From NCBI GenBank assembly GCA_037349315.1, contig JBAIAC010000006.1, positions 52,696,501 to 52,760,500 on the forward strand: a stretch of 64,000 nucleotides of DNA, given 5' to 3'. The translations under genes and the position numbers were made by a program. Position 1 is the stretch's first letter. Each line of letters opens with the position of its first letter. Shown here in pieces: positions 22,671 through 33,605 of the stretch. Under the pieces are notes generated by a model, which saw nothing but the letters and a program-made list of their open reading frames with translations, had not been told where the DNA came from and did no database searches. This DNA is from Chelydra serpentina (lineage: Eukaryota > Chordata > Testudines > Chelydridae).

Positions 22671-23322
22671 TAAGTCATATATTTTGCTTCTTTGAGGAAA
22701 AAATGTCAGGTAAAAATGCATTAAATGAAAGTTTTTTCTGAAGAGTAAGTGGATATGCATTTCCAGGTTTCAGAGTTTCCCAAGTCAATCTATAGCACAC
22801 TTTTACTGTTAAAATATGTCACCTTACTTAAGCATCTTCTTGATATGCATTGTTTTGATACAAAAGACAAACATATAAAGCTATAAGTATTTTTCTGGGT
22901 CTTTAACAGAACTGTATGAAGATATGAACAGAAAAAAAATTACCCTCTAAATGGATAATAGTCCTACTGTTTTGCTCTCCTGTCAAATTAAAGATGAGTT
23001 ATATAGCTAAATGACTGGAGTGTAGTTTTACTGTTCTGTAAGTCAGCCTTTGCTTAATTATACCATGACTGGAAAGTCCATTAATAAAATCTGATTCTAT
23101 TGTAAATAATGTATTGATTTTGATGACTGTTTTACATCATATTTTTGTAGCATTAATTCATAATTTCATGCATTTAGCCAATGTACTTTAACATTTAAAT
23201 GATTTAATAGGATGTTCCCAGCTTTTAAATACATTTTTATTAACCCCCATTCTACTTATCTCTGAAGTTGTTCTAACTATTAAGGATATTAAATTATTCT
23301 GTATATTATATCTAATTATATA
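22671..23322. other. AT-rich DNA, no gene seen
   Basis: Nothing recognised. Confidence 0.4.
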
Positions 23323-24097
23323 TAGGGCCCTACCAAATTCACAATTCATTTTGGTCAAATTCATGGTGATAGGATTTTTAAAATAGTAAAATGTCATGAT
23401 TTCAGCTATTTAAATCTGAAATGTCAGTGTTGTAACTGTAGGGGTCCTGACCCAAAATGGAGTTGTGTGGGGGGCGGGGCGGGGCGGGGCATTGCAAGGT
23501 TATTGTAGCGGGGGGGTTTTGGTACTGCTACCCTTCTGTGCTGCTGGTGGTGGCAGCAGTGCATTCAGAGCTGAGCAGCTGGAGAGCCCAGCTCTGAAGG
23601 CACAGCCACTGCCAGCAGCAGTGCAAAAGTAAGGGTGGCATGATATAGTGTTGCCACCTTTACTTCTGCGCTGCTGCCTGCACAACTTGGCCCTCAGTCA
23701 GCAGCTGCCACCCTCCAGCTACCCAGCTCTGAAGGCAGCCGTGCAGAAGTAAGGGTGGCAGGGTATAGTATTGCCACCCTTAACTTCTGCACTGCTGCTG
23801 GCGGGGCGCTGCCTTCAGAGCTGGGCGCCCAGCCAACAGCCTCTGCTCTCTGGCCGCTGAGCTCTGAAGGCAGTGCAGAAGTAAGGGTGGTAATACCATG
23901 ACCCCCTTAAAATAACCTTGCGACCCCCCTGCAACTCCCTTTTGGATCAGGACTCCCAATTGGAGAAACACTGGTCTCCTCTGTGAAATATGTATAGTAG
24001 AGGGTAAAAGCATACAAAAGACCAGATGTCACTGGGGAAGACCAGATTTCATGGTCCATGATGTGTTTTTCATGGCCGTAAATTTGGAAGGGCCCTA
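23323..24097. mobile_element. hAT-type MITE (copy A) with internal hairpin modules
   Basis: The 775-bp element has inverted ends TAGGGCCCTACCAAATT / AATTTGGAAGGGCCCTA and an exact 8-bp duplication ATTATATA (23315-23322 and 24098-24105). Its centre carries repeated modules related to AGCTCTGAAGGCA and CAGAAGTAAGGGTGGCA in both orientations, giving a branched fold-back structure. A (GGGGC)n tract at 23469-23490 lies inside. A second member is at 58246-58863. Confidence 0.85.
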
Positions 24098-24105
24098 ATT
24101 ATATA

Positions 24106-25395
24106 TCAGTAGAACCAGGCAGCATACAGACTCCATGCCTCCCAAGCATCCAGCTTGACCCACCATGAGTCCTTGAGGCACTCTCCCTCAGCCATGGCAT
24201 CCAGAGTTTAAAGATACACATCATAAGCTCTTGGACATCTTGCACTCGTCTTCCTCCAGCATAGCCCTCCCTAACAACGAGGCCCTTCTGGACCCAGCCA
24301 AGCTTATATGGCAAACCCTGGCATCAGTCATGCCTGAAAATGAGCTGATAAGAAATATTACATACCGGTTAGGGATACAGAATTTCTTTTTTCCCACCCC
24401 TCACTTCCAATTCTATTGTTGTGGATGCAGTAAACTCCTGGGGTCGCCAACAGCAAGTGAGGTCCACCCACTATGATAAGGATTGGAAGTGTCTCAATCT
24501 ATTCAGGAGAAAGGCCTGTTCCTCTGCCACTCTGCAATTCAGAGTTACAAACTATTAAGCTCTGACAGCAAAATATAACTACATCAGTTACACCAAGCTT
24601 AACGCTTTTATTGAACAGTTTTGGGCTAGTGTTAGTGAGGGACAGCTGGTGGCCAAGACAGCACTCCAATCGTCGCTTAATCCAGCCAACACAGCAGCCC
24701 AGTCCCTCTCTACAGTAGTGCTTATGTGGCGAATGTCCTGGCTGCACCTTTGGCTTCCCTAAGGAAGTGCAGACTACAGTAGAGAACCTTCCCTTCTAAA
24801 GCACCAAATTGTTCACCAAGAAGACTAACTAGTCCCTCCATATGCTTAAAGACTCCAGGGCCACTCTCTAGTCATTAGGAATGTATATACCTGGACAAAA
24901 AGAGAAAATTTAATCTACAACCTCAACCTAAATCCCACACTCCGTATTTTCCAACCCAGTGCTACTATGAGCCTCTCAGGAAAAAATCCAGATTTTCCAA
25001 ACATGAGCCATCAGGCCCCCAGTCTTCCTTGTCACAACCACCTACCTCAAAACATGAGTTTTGATATCTTGGTCAGGGTGCTGACAGACCACTGCCCTCA
25101 ACACCAACTGCAGCTGACCAACCTGTCACACCCATTTGGGTATCACCTTGCTTCGTGTCACAACAACTGGGAACGAATAACATCTGACCGATGAGTTTGG
25201 GAAATCATCCACAATGGGTACTCCATCCACGTCAACTGCCTGCCACCCCCAACACCATTCCCCTTCCCTCTTCCAGGACTCTGCTCACGGCAGTTTATTG
25301 TGACAAGAAATAGATCACTACCTCCGTCCAGGAGCCATAGAAACTGTGCATTAACATCTATGAGGTTTCTACTCTTGTCACAGGCACCGACTTCC
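24106..25395 (+). pseudogene. Decayed DIRS1-like gag and start of RT
   Basis: The sequence is recognisable as DIRS coding DNA although no long frame survives. ALPNNEALLDPAKLIWQT (about 24260-24310) belongs to the DIRS gag-like protein. A later stretch (about 24480-24760) encodes pieces around SYTKLNAFIEQ and SEGQLVAKTALQSSL with changing frames. Around 25190-25370 are remnants of the RT N-terminus (WEIIHNGYSIH-type and GAIETV). DIRS elements replicate through RT and insert with a tyrosine recombinase. The RT core, RNase H and recombinase are absent. Its terminal structure survives at 25509-25790, after a gap of foreign C-rich DNA. Confidence 0.65.
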
Positions 25396-25508
25396 AATCT
25401 TCCCTGGAGGTGCTCAACCCCCACTCAGCCCCCGGCCCTGCTCCCACTTCACCTCTTCCCTCAAGCCCCCACCCCCGCAATGCCTCTTCCTGCTCCCGGG
25501 TACACTAT
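25396..25508. repeat. C-rich repeat fragment inside the DIRS remnant
   Basis: A short block rich in CCCC(A/C) words separates the DIRS RT remnant from the DIRS terminus. It resembles the GC-rich repeats at 40.3-41 kb and 62.6-63 kb in composition, but I cannot assign it. Confidence 0.35.
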
Positions 25509-25790
25509 TCGAAGAAGAAGAGGAAGTTACTTATCTTGTGCAGTAACAATGGTTCTTCGAGATGGGTGTTCCTATGGGTGCTCCACAATCCACCCTCCTC
25601 CTCTCTACTTCGGAGTTCTTGTCAGGAACTCTGTGGTAGAAAAGGAACCGGGGAGGAGGGTTCATCCACACATGCTGGTTAGTCTCTGATTGGCAGTGCA
25701 GGGATGCAAGCGCACTTAGGTGGAGGACCTATAGGGGGACATTTCTCGAAGAACCGGTGTTACTGCACAAGATGAGTAACTTTCTCTTCA
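25509..25790. repeat. DIRS-type terminal inverted structure
   Basis: GAAGTTACTTATCTTGTGCAG plus GGTTCTTCGAGATG at about 25520-25565 is repeated in inverse orientation at 25744-25790, with roughly 180 bp between. The same arrangement and related words (TTCGAGATG, GTTACT) end the DIRS element at 53451-53785. This fits the internal complementary region and right terminal repeat of DIRS elements. Confidence 0.65.
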
Positions 25791-25795
25791 GTGTC

Positions 25796-25937
25796 AAGTA
25801 TCAGAGGGGTAGCCGTGTTAGTCTGGATCTGTAGAAGCGACAAAGAGTCCTGTGGCACCTTATAGACTAACAGACGTATTGGAGCATAAGCTTTCGTGGG
25901 TGAATACCTACTTCATCGGATGCATGCACACTTAAGT
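25796..25937 (-). repeat. Short repeat with hammerhead-like motif (family 2)
   Basis: The minus strand reads CCGATGA, a 6-bp stem with ATTC loop (one mismatch), GAAA, a short AGC/GCT-type stem, then a tail ending at TATCAGAGGGGTAGCCGTGT on the plus strand. The layout resembles a minimal hammerhead ribozyme as reported in Penelope-like elements. One core base (U4) is C here. The family name is uncertain. Confidence 0.5.
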
Positions 25938-26404
25938 AAAATGTAGTAGGGGGAAGCTATGGCTTGTGTTGTCCTTCAGTACAGTGGCATATACATTGAA
26001 TGAATACTTATATCCAAACCAAAAATAATTCTCCACTTGTCTTCTGTGGTTTTGTGTTTTGCTCACCAGAAGCAATGATTTATGCGAGAACTAGAGCTGT
26101 GATTGGTAGTGTCAATTTAGCCTGAAGAAGAGACAGATAGCTGAGCCACATTAAAGTCCATACATTTTGTCTTACCGTTGGTTGTAAACTGTACATTGCC
26201 TTGTTTTCTTAAGTAATATATTATTAAAGGAGCTCTTCTATCAAGCATTAGAAACTTTTAATCCATTCAAATAAATCCTTCATCTGACAAAAGAAACGTT
26301 CCTGGGGCATGCCAGATGAAGACTAGACAAGCACATTTAGCTGTGGATATGTAAATACATAATCATCAGCTGGAAAACTCTGGGAAATGTGGTCTGGCAC
26401 TGAG
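25938..26404. other. Unassigned DNA
   Basis: No gene or delimited repeat seen. Confidence 0.4.
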
Positions 26405-26882
26405 TGTGTACTCTTATAGGCAATGCCGATAATATTATGGGATGGAGAAAACTGCGTAATGGAATGCTGAAACCATGTTCCCAGTCACCCTTGCGCTACT
26501 CTTTTGCCCCCATGAGGCTTTGCAAACCCTTCCCAAAACACCCTCTGCCAGATGGTGGCGAGTTGCACAATGGGATAGCTACCCACAGTGTACTGCTCTC
26601 TGCATCAATGCAAGCACTGCTAGTGAGGATGGACACCGCCGATAAGAAGACTGTAACGTTGATATGCAAAAGTGATTAATTACTGCAGTGGCTGTACATC
26701 GACAAAACTTAGGTTGACTTAATTTTATAGTGTAAAGATGATGGAAGAATTCTTCCATTGATATAGCGCTGTCTACACCAGGGGTTAGGTCACTATAGCT
26801 ACATCTCCCAGGGGTGTGTATTTTTCATAACCCTGAGAGACATAGCTACACTGATGTAAATTCCTAGTGTAGACCAGGCCAA
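26405..26882. mobile_element. MITE-like element(s), boundaries approximate
   Basis: A GTGTAGACCAGGCC end at 26866-26880, internal GTCTACACCAGGGGTTAGGT, and CACAATGGGATAGCTACCCA at about 26566 are typical of the GTCTACAC-ended MITEs also seen at 22375 and 44495. It may be two elements side by side. No transposase. Confidence 0.5.
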
Positions 26883-27150
26883 TATCTTTTATTGGACCAA
26901 CTTCTGTGGTTGAGAGAGACAAGTTTACACAGAGCTCTTCTTCTGGTCTGGGAAATATACTCAGAGTTAAATACAAGGCAGAACAGATTGTTTAGCATAA
27001 GTAGTTAACACATATTTCAAAAAACCATTCAAGATGAAGTGGCCTATTTAACCACTCTCCATAGGGGGAAAAGGATAACAAAAATCTGGGAGGAGGGGCT
27101 TAGTGAGTTATAGATTGTTGTAATAAACTGTAAATCCAGAATAAACCTCC
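26878..27150. repeat. Penelope-like repeat tail (copy 2, longest)
   Basis: It begins AATATCTTTTATTGGACCAA and continues through CAGAGCTCTTCTT, then AACAGATTGTTTAGCATAAG and the region near 27040-27130, so it carries more of the family than the other copies. The core of the hammerhead-like motif is mutated. Confidence 0.5.
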
Positions 27151-28214
27151 CAAGAAAAGGGGTATTTTGACCACAGAAAACGTGTGTGAAGTCTGTGTAA
27201 AGGGCCCTGAGCAGTGGGAAACAGAGGCAGGGTGCCGCAGCATGACCTCTAGCCATGACGGATTACTAAGGAGGCAGCAGACCCTGTTACATTGCCCTTT
27301 AATTTGTTAATCACCTTTCTTATCCCCATTTCTCTGCATATAACAAAAATATGTTAACTTTTTGATGGCAAAGCAAGACAGAACATAGTGTTGTTTGATT
27401 GTCATGACATGTTGCCTGCATCAGAATCTTGAAAGCAATTAACTGCTATTCTTTAAACTTGTATTGTCCCTATGTGGGGAAGGGAATGACCATTCTTGGA
27501 AAAATATGTACTCTTGGTGGTACAAGTATTATCTCTGTGCTGTCATGACTGTTAATCAAAGATAACAATGCGCCTGATTCTCCTCTGCCTTCATCTTGCT
27601 TCTGATTGTGCAAGTGAGTAGAAAGTGGATTAAAATGCTACCATTCTGATTGTTAATAATTTCATGCCCACTTTACAGATGTAAATAACTATACATACAA
27701 TATGCAAGGCAGTGGAGCGTAGAGTAGGTGTAAATTTCTACCACCCGTATAAGTGAGTGAAGAATTCTAATTTAGTATTTTTATACCTTCTTTGTGTAAC
27801 CATTTACACCAACATGACTTCCCCTGTGTGCAGTTTTCTCATTGTAGAAACTCAGGCCTCTTATCCTTATGTGGCTTAGCTATCCTTTTTCTAGCTCAGC
27901 TGTTCTACATGTATGGTATGTTTTAGTTCAGATAGCATTTAGTCCTAAAAGTCATGAATATATGAATACAAATATAGTTAATTCAGAAAAAGAAAAGAGG
28001 ACTCCAGGACCAGATTTATAAGAAACATCCTAGAAACAGCTTTAAAGTTATCTCTTGGACAATACACTGGAGGAGGTTTGAGACAGGAGGGGTGAGATGT
28101 CTTTTGGGGGGAAAGCATGGTGAGTTTTAATCCATATTGGGTAAGCTGAATGTTGGGATGTGGTTAGGGAGGAGGGGAGGAGAAGTGCTGCTGCTTTGGT
28201 TTGTTTTGTAGCTC
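27151..28214. other. AT-rich DNA, no gene seen
   Basis: Nothing recognised apart from short intergenic repeat phrases around 27570-27750. Confidence 0.4.
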
Positions 28215-29521
28215 TGTGACCTAAGGACTCCTGATGCCAATTGGCAGAGGATACAGGAATACCTAGTGTTACAGTGACCCCCTAGGTCTGCTATCTACAT
28301 ACTAGTCCACAAAAGAACGTCATACAAGGTCTCTCTGATGAATGCCTGTGTCACGCCGGTAGTGTAATCATTGCAAGATGTAGGTGCAGAAAATATGTGA
28401 AGAGTTATATATAATAAAAAATAAGTTCTTTAGGTCTGAGAGTTAAGGCAGGTCACCAAAAGGTGATACACATACTCCTGTCGGGGGAGGGGGGACACTT
28501 ATCTCTCTCTGTGGCTGGTCATGTACAAATTGAGTATTGTATGGTTCACAGTGGATGCCCATTTACAGTCTGAGCAACGTGCTAATAAATAAATTGTGGG
28601 GACTGCAGGAAAAAACAAAAACAGTAGAGGTTATCCTGTTTAGAACTTTTGGAACTATATTTGGGGCACGATTAACCCCCAGTTTTTCTTCAGTCTGTGA
28701 GGACAAGCTTGCCAGCAGGCTTGATCTTATGAAGGGGAGGATTTCAGCCCACCTGGTTGAAAATCCTAGGGAAAGGACTTGGGGTAAGCTATCTCGTAGG
28801 AGATAGGGGAATACTTTGTGAATTAAATTTAGGCTCTGGAAAGCATGTTATGATTTTGTTTTATATGCAACAATTTGTTTCCAAAATTCTTACTGTCTGT
28901 TGCCTGACTCTCTGTTCTTTGCTAATAAATGTATTCTTGTTTTCATTTTATATGTTATATATAAAAGTGCTGTGTGTTAAATAGAGCGGTGACCCTGACT
29001 TGAATCTTATAAACTGGTGTGAACTTTTCCTGCGGGAATAGTGAATCTGAGAGTTCTCTGTGTGAGCAGTGGAACAGGGGCCAGGCATTCCAGAAGGAGG
29101 CTTGGAGGATTCAGGGATTGTTGTTTGCCTGTTGCTATCCTGTACAGAAAGAGGGATGCCTGGAAGGCAATGCTTGTGTTGCCAGAGGTTGGTGATGTCA
29201 GGAAGCTGATCCACAGCAGGCATGGAGCAGGGTTCCTCTTGCTAAGGGCAGGTGGTAGTGAAGGTGCCACACAGCCCTGGGTATCCCTGGGAAGCGTATG
29301 GTTTCCTTTACGCTCACTAGAGAGGGGTCTGAATTTTGTTCTGCAGCAACCTTCGTTTGGCTGTGGCTTGCCTGAAGAGCTGTTACAGGCAAGTGTGAAG
29401 ACCCTCCCTTCCCTGGGGACACATTGCTGTTCTTTGCTGGTAAGGGGGCAGAGGCTTCTCCCCTCAGCTGCCTTTCCCTCATGCGAATTCAGGGACATAT
29501 CCCCTTCTGCTACAGGTCACA
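28215..29521 (+). mobile_element. Candidate solo LTR
   Basis: The 1307-bp unit starts TGTGACCT and ends AGGTCACA, a perfect 8-bp inverted terminus. A polyadenylation signal AATAAA with a T-rich downstream stretch lies at about 28923, and TATATAAAAG at about 28958, consistent with plus orientation. No matching target-site duplication flanks it (AGCTC versus ATATT), so it could be a recombinant or a wrongly bounded LTR. Frames at 29041-29544 are probably chance. Confidence 0.5.
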
Positions 29522-29696
29522 ATATTAACAGCTTGCGGCAGTGATATGTCATTTCCAACCAGCGCATCAGCCGTAAATTCTTAAGAACTCCCACTTGCTA
29601 ATCAGATATTCATGCTCAGATAGTGGATGGGTGGGGGAGCAAGAATGGGCATAAAAGATGTTTGCTGTTTTCATCGACTTCACAGAGGCATTTGAT

Positions 29697-29863
29697 TCAA
29701 CCTGATCTGAAGCCACACTGTTCTTCACCTACTACTTCCTCTAAAACTGGCCTTAATTTGTTGACAGGAAAAATCATGATAAAAGTAATTAATTGTCAAC
29801 AAATTAAGGCCAGTTTTAGAAGAATTAGTAGGTGAAGAACAGTATGGCTTCAGATCAGGTTGA
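29697..29863. repeat. 69-bp inverted repeat within the LINE
   Basis: Arms 29697-29765 and 29795-29863 are nearly exact reverse complements with a 29-bp loop. They sit between two direct copies of the adjoining LINE sequence (29612-29699 and 29885-29973). Confidence 0.8.
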
Positions 29864-30191
29864 AATGTTATTGATCAGATTTTCAAGCTCAGACAGCGGA
29901 TGAGAAAAAAAAGCAAGAATAGTTACAAAAGATGTTTGCTGTTTTCATCGACATCACAGAGGTATTTGATTCAGTTTGGAGGAAGGCAATATGGAAAGTA
30001 GTAAAATCATATGGCATTGCAGGCAGGATAATTGCAATTATAGAAGTTATGTGCAAAGACTCCTGTTGTGCTTTCAGAACTGGTCGAAAATTAAGCAGCT
30101 GGTTAAAGTCTGATGGAAGACAAGGGGGCATGGAATCATTGTCACTTTTCATCATGTACTTAAATTGGATGGTAAGAAAGACAAGTTACAG

Positions 30192-30606
30192 CAGTGGTTC
30201 TCAACCAGGGGTACATGTACCCCTGAGGGCATGCAGAGGTCTTCCAGGGGGTACATCAACTCATCTAGATATTTGCCTAGTTTTACAACAGGCTACATAA
30301 AAAAGCACTAGTGTAGTCAGTACAAACTAAAATTTCATACAGACAATGACTTGCTTATACTGCTATATGCATTATACACTGAAATGTAAGTACAATATTT
30401 ATATTCCAGTTGATTTATTTTATTATTATATAGTAAAAATGAGAAAGTAAGCAAAAAAATGTCAGCAATAGTATGCTGTGACACTTTTGTATTTAGGTCC
30501 AATGTTGTAAGCAAGTAGTTTTTAAGTGAGGTGAAACTTGGGGATACGTAAAACAAATCAGACTCCTGAAAGGGGCACAGTAGTCTGGAAAAGTTGAGAG
30601 CCACTG
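30192..30606. mobile_element. hAT-type MITE inserted in the LINE
   Basis: The 415-bp element has ends CAGTGGTTCTCAACC and the near complement (…GTTGAGAGCCACTG). It is flanked by AGTTACAG (30184-30191) and AGTTAGAG (30607-30614), an 8-bp duplication with one mismatch. The ends are of the hAT-Charlie type. Removing it rejoins the LINE frame region before the YTDD box. Confidence 0.8.
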
Positions 30607-31395
30607 AGTTAGAGGGTGTGGTATTGGGTGATCTAGAGGGAAGCTCTTTAGTGTATACAGATGACATTGTCTAACTGTGAGAAACATTTTAGTTAAAGAT
30701 AATACACTTTGCTACCTTGGAAAATTGGTGTAGTGAACTTTGACTTATAATAAATGCCAACATGGAAAAGTGGTTGCATCTTGGAAAATGGACAATGGAT
30801 AAAATTTTGAAATGCAGCAGCAGTGAAGAAGTCATAGAACAAGTAAAACCTAGAGTACCTAAGAAGCTTCCTCACTGCTGCTGGTTCAGTCAAGGATGAG
30901 GTTAAAAGGAGAAGTGCTTTAACTACAAGTGCTGTACAGAAGCAGATGAATTTATGAACTGATAAAAACATTGTTTGATGCCACAGTGAAAAATTATCAA
31001 ACCAGTGTACTAACAGTATTACTCTATGGCCTGGAAGCAGCTTTATTAAATGAAACAGACCTCAGAAGGCTGGAGGCAGTAGAGATGAGAGTTTTTTGGA
31101 TGATGGCAGGTGTAAAGTGAAATCATGTTGAGACAAAGTATGATGTGAAGTCAGGATACAATATTGGCTGCAGATGAAAAGATTACAATGGTGGGGCCAT
31201 TGTAGAAGATACACAGATGATAGGATACCAAAGAAAAACGCCACCAAGATCAGTCAAACCTAGAAACCAACCAGCAACTAGATGGCAGGATATCATATGC
31301 AGGGACATGATCAGGCTGGGTTAATGGAGGAACAAGCCATGGACAGGAATGAAAGGCATTGTTGTACTGCTTCCCATGTCTATAAAAATGCTTTG

Positions 31396-32377
31396 GGATG
31401 AGAAGAAAAATACCAGGTCAAATTCTGTGAAGTGCCAACCCTGTGAAGTGCTCAAAGTTTTCTCATCTTATTGATTGGGAGTTGAGGGTCCTTGGCACCT
31501 TGCAGAAAGTACTGAATTCCTTACAAGATCAGGCCCTTGATTATAAATTATATGGGTTATGGGAAATGCCTTCTTATGGTTGTTGGCTCCAAATACGCTG
31601 ATGATGCGCAGTAAATAATAATTGTTTCAAAATATTTGGTAATTAATTTCTGGTAAGCCACAGAAATATTTTTGGACTGGAAAATAGCCTTGCATTTAAA
31701 AAGGAGCCTCTTTGTTTTCAGTTTGGATTCCCTACTTATAGTTCCAAAACTTGATCTAAATTTATTGGATTAAATTTATTTACAAATTGTTTCTCTATCC
31801 TTGATGTTCCCCCAAACTCCAAAAGTTAGAGAGAGCCAGCCACTCAACATTATTGAATAGAGAGTATGCCATCTCTTTTACAAACAGGTCTCCTGCTCTG
31901 AGGTGAATTAAAATGGCATTTAGATACAACATTTCAGGTAATAAAATGCCAGCAGTTTTGTACTTTGTTTGCTGATTGCTAATTTGTAATGCTCCTTCCA
32001 TGACAAACTTACCATTGTAGGAGGTGGTGAAACTGACAAACAAAAATGTTTGTCACTAAGCTTTTGAGAATTTTGAAGAAAAAGTTACTTTTGGGTTTTT
32101 TTCTCCTGTCTTCCTTTTTCCGTTGCCTAGATCTTACTTCTGTGAGTTGCCTGTGAGTTTCTCTTATAAACAGAAAAGATGGAGAAACGCAACTAACTTT
32201 CTCTCTCCAGACCTCTTGTGTACTCATGCATCTCCCTTTGATTACATGAATTACATGACATTATTTGAGGGCAGAATTTGGCCAGAGATGCATACCTTGA
32301 GTTTCCATTATCTCAAGCAACAGGATCTAAATAAGCCCGTTGTTCTCAGGTGTTGAAAGTGAGCTTTTTTATTTTCA
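31396..32377. other. AT-rich DNA, no gene seen
   Basis: Nothing recognised. Confidence 0.4.
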
Positions 32378-33605
32378 TAGACTCAAAGATATTAAGGCTT
32401 GAGGGACTATTCTGATCACTTTGCATAATGCAGACCATAACATTTCAACTAGTAATTCCTGCATCAAGCCCAATAGCTTGTGGTTGAACTAGAGCATATC
32501 TTTTTGAACAACATCTATCTTGATATAAAGCATTCAATTGATGGAGAATCTATCTCATTCTTGCTGAGCTATACCAATGTTCCTCACTGATAAAAACGTG
32601 CGTATTATTTCCAGTTTGAATTTTTCTATCATCAGCTTCCAGCCACTTGATTTTTTATACCTTTGTCTGTGTGATTAAAGAGCCTTCTGGTAGCAGATAT
32701 ATTCTCTCTGTGTAGGTACCTTATACTACATGATCAAGTCTCCTCTTAACCTTAGCCTTGATAAACGAAATTGGTTGTGCTTCTTAAGTATCACATTGTA
32801 AAGTGTGTTTTCCAGACTTTAAGTCATTAGTGTAACACACTCTGAACCCTCTGTAAGATCTTTTTTTAAGGTGTGGAGACCAAACTGCACCCAGTATTCC
32901 AGCAGTGTACACAGTGCTCTATGCAAAGGTCATGTCACCATCCCTGTCTTTATTTACTACTCCACCAAGCTTTGTGTTATCTTCAATATTTATCAGCGAT
33001 ATATTTTCTTTCAAATAATCTAATATTGAATATCATTGGTCTGCGAACCAATCCCTGGAGGGCCCCACTAGATAGACTGCCACTTTTAAGATTTATCTGA
33101 CATCTATCAGTTAGCCAGTTTTTAATCTACTTAAAATGAGCTATGTTTCATATAGTGTTATTTTAAAATGAGAATGTCGTGCATTACTAGGTTAAATGCC
33201 TTACAGAAGCCTCAGCCCATCAAAACAGTTTATCTTTATCAACCAAACTTGTAATCTCATCAAAGAGTCATATCAAGTTTATTTGGCAGGGTTTAGTTTC
33301 CATGAAATCATGTTGACTGTCATTAGTTATTGTTGTATACATTCATAGTTTATTAATTGAGTAATAAATCAGCTGCCCCATCATTTTTCCTGGGATCCAT
33401 ATCAGGCTAAGAGGCCTATAAATACCCATGTCACCCTGTTTACTCTTTTAAAATATTTCCACAACACCAGCTTTCTTCCAGTCTTCTGGAACTTCCCCAG
33501 TTTTCCAATATTTATTAAAAAATTACATCAACAGCCCAGAGATCTCTTCTGGGGTCCCAAGATTGTTTGGAAGTTTCAGTTTGCTGAATTCAAACATCTG
33601 AGAAG
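32378..33605 (-). mobile_element. CR1 LINE fragment, long and diverged
   Basis: On the minus strand this is about 1.2 kb of the 3' half of a CR1, from the CATAGACTCAAAGATATTAA end signature at 32378 back into the pol coding part near 33600. CCTGGAGGGCCCCACTAG (33054) and GGTGTGGAGACCAAACTGCA (32870) are conserved CR1 blocks. No frame survives, so it is an old subfamily. Confidence 0.75.

Larger units (their letters stand above)
29612..31395 (+). pseudogene. Rearranged non-LTR LINE reverse transcriptase remnant
   Basis: A short frame at 29932-30300 encodes FIDITEVFDSVWRKAIWKVV, the RT motif A region of a LINE, followed by SYGIAGRIIAIIEVMCKDSC and FIMYLNWMVRK. After a hAT insertion the YTDDIV box lies near 30653-30670. 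A C-terminal region (RRLEAVEMRV, TRWQDII) is near 31068-31300. It is clearly not CR1; the clade (RTE-, R4- or L2-like) is uncertain. The start is rearranged into direct and inverted duplicates (29612-29973), and many stops interrupt it. Confidence 0.65.

Noticed and set aside
29007..29544. 163- and 167-codon frames on opposite strands as a gene
   Set aside because: They lie inside the candidate LTR, overlap in antisense and lack recognisable domains.
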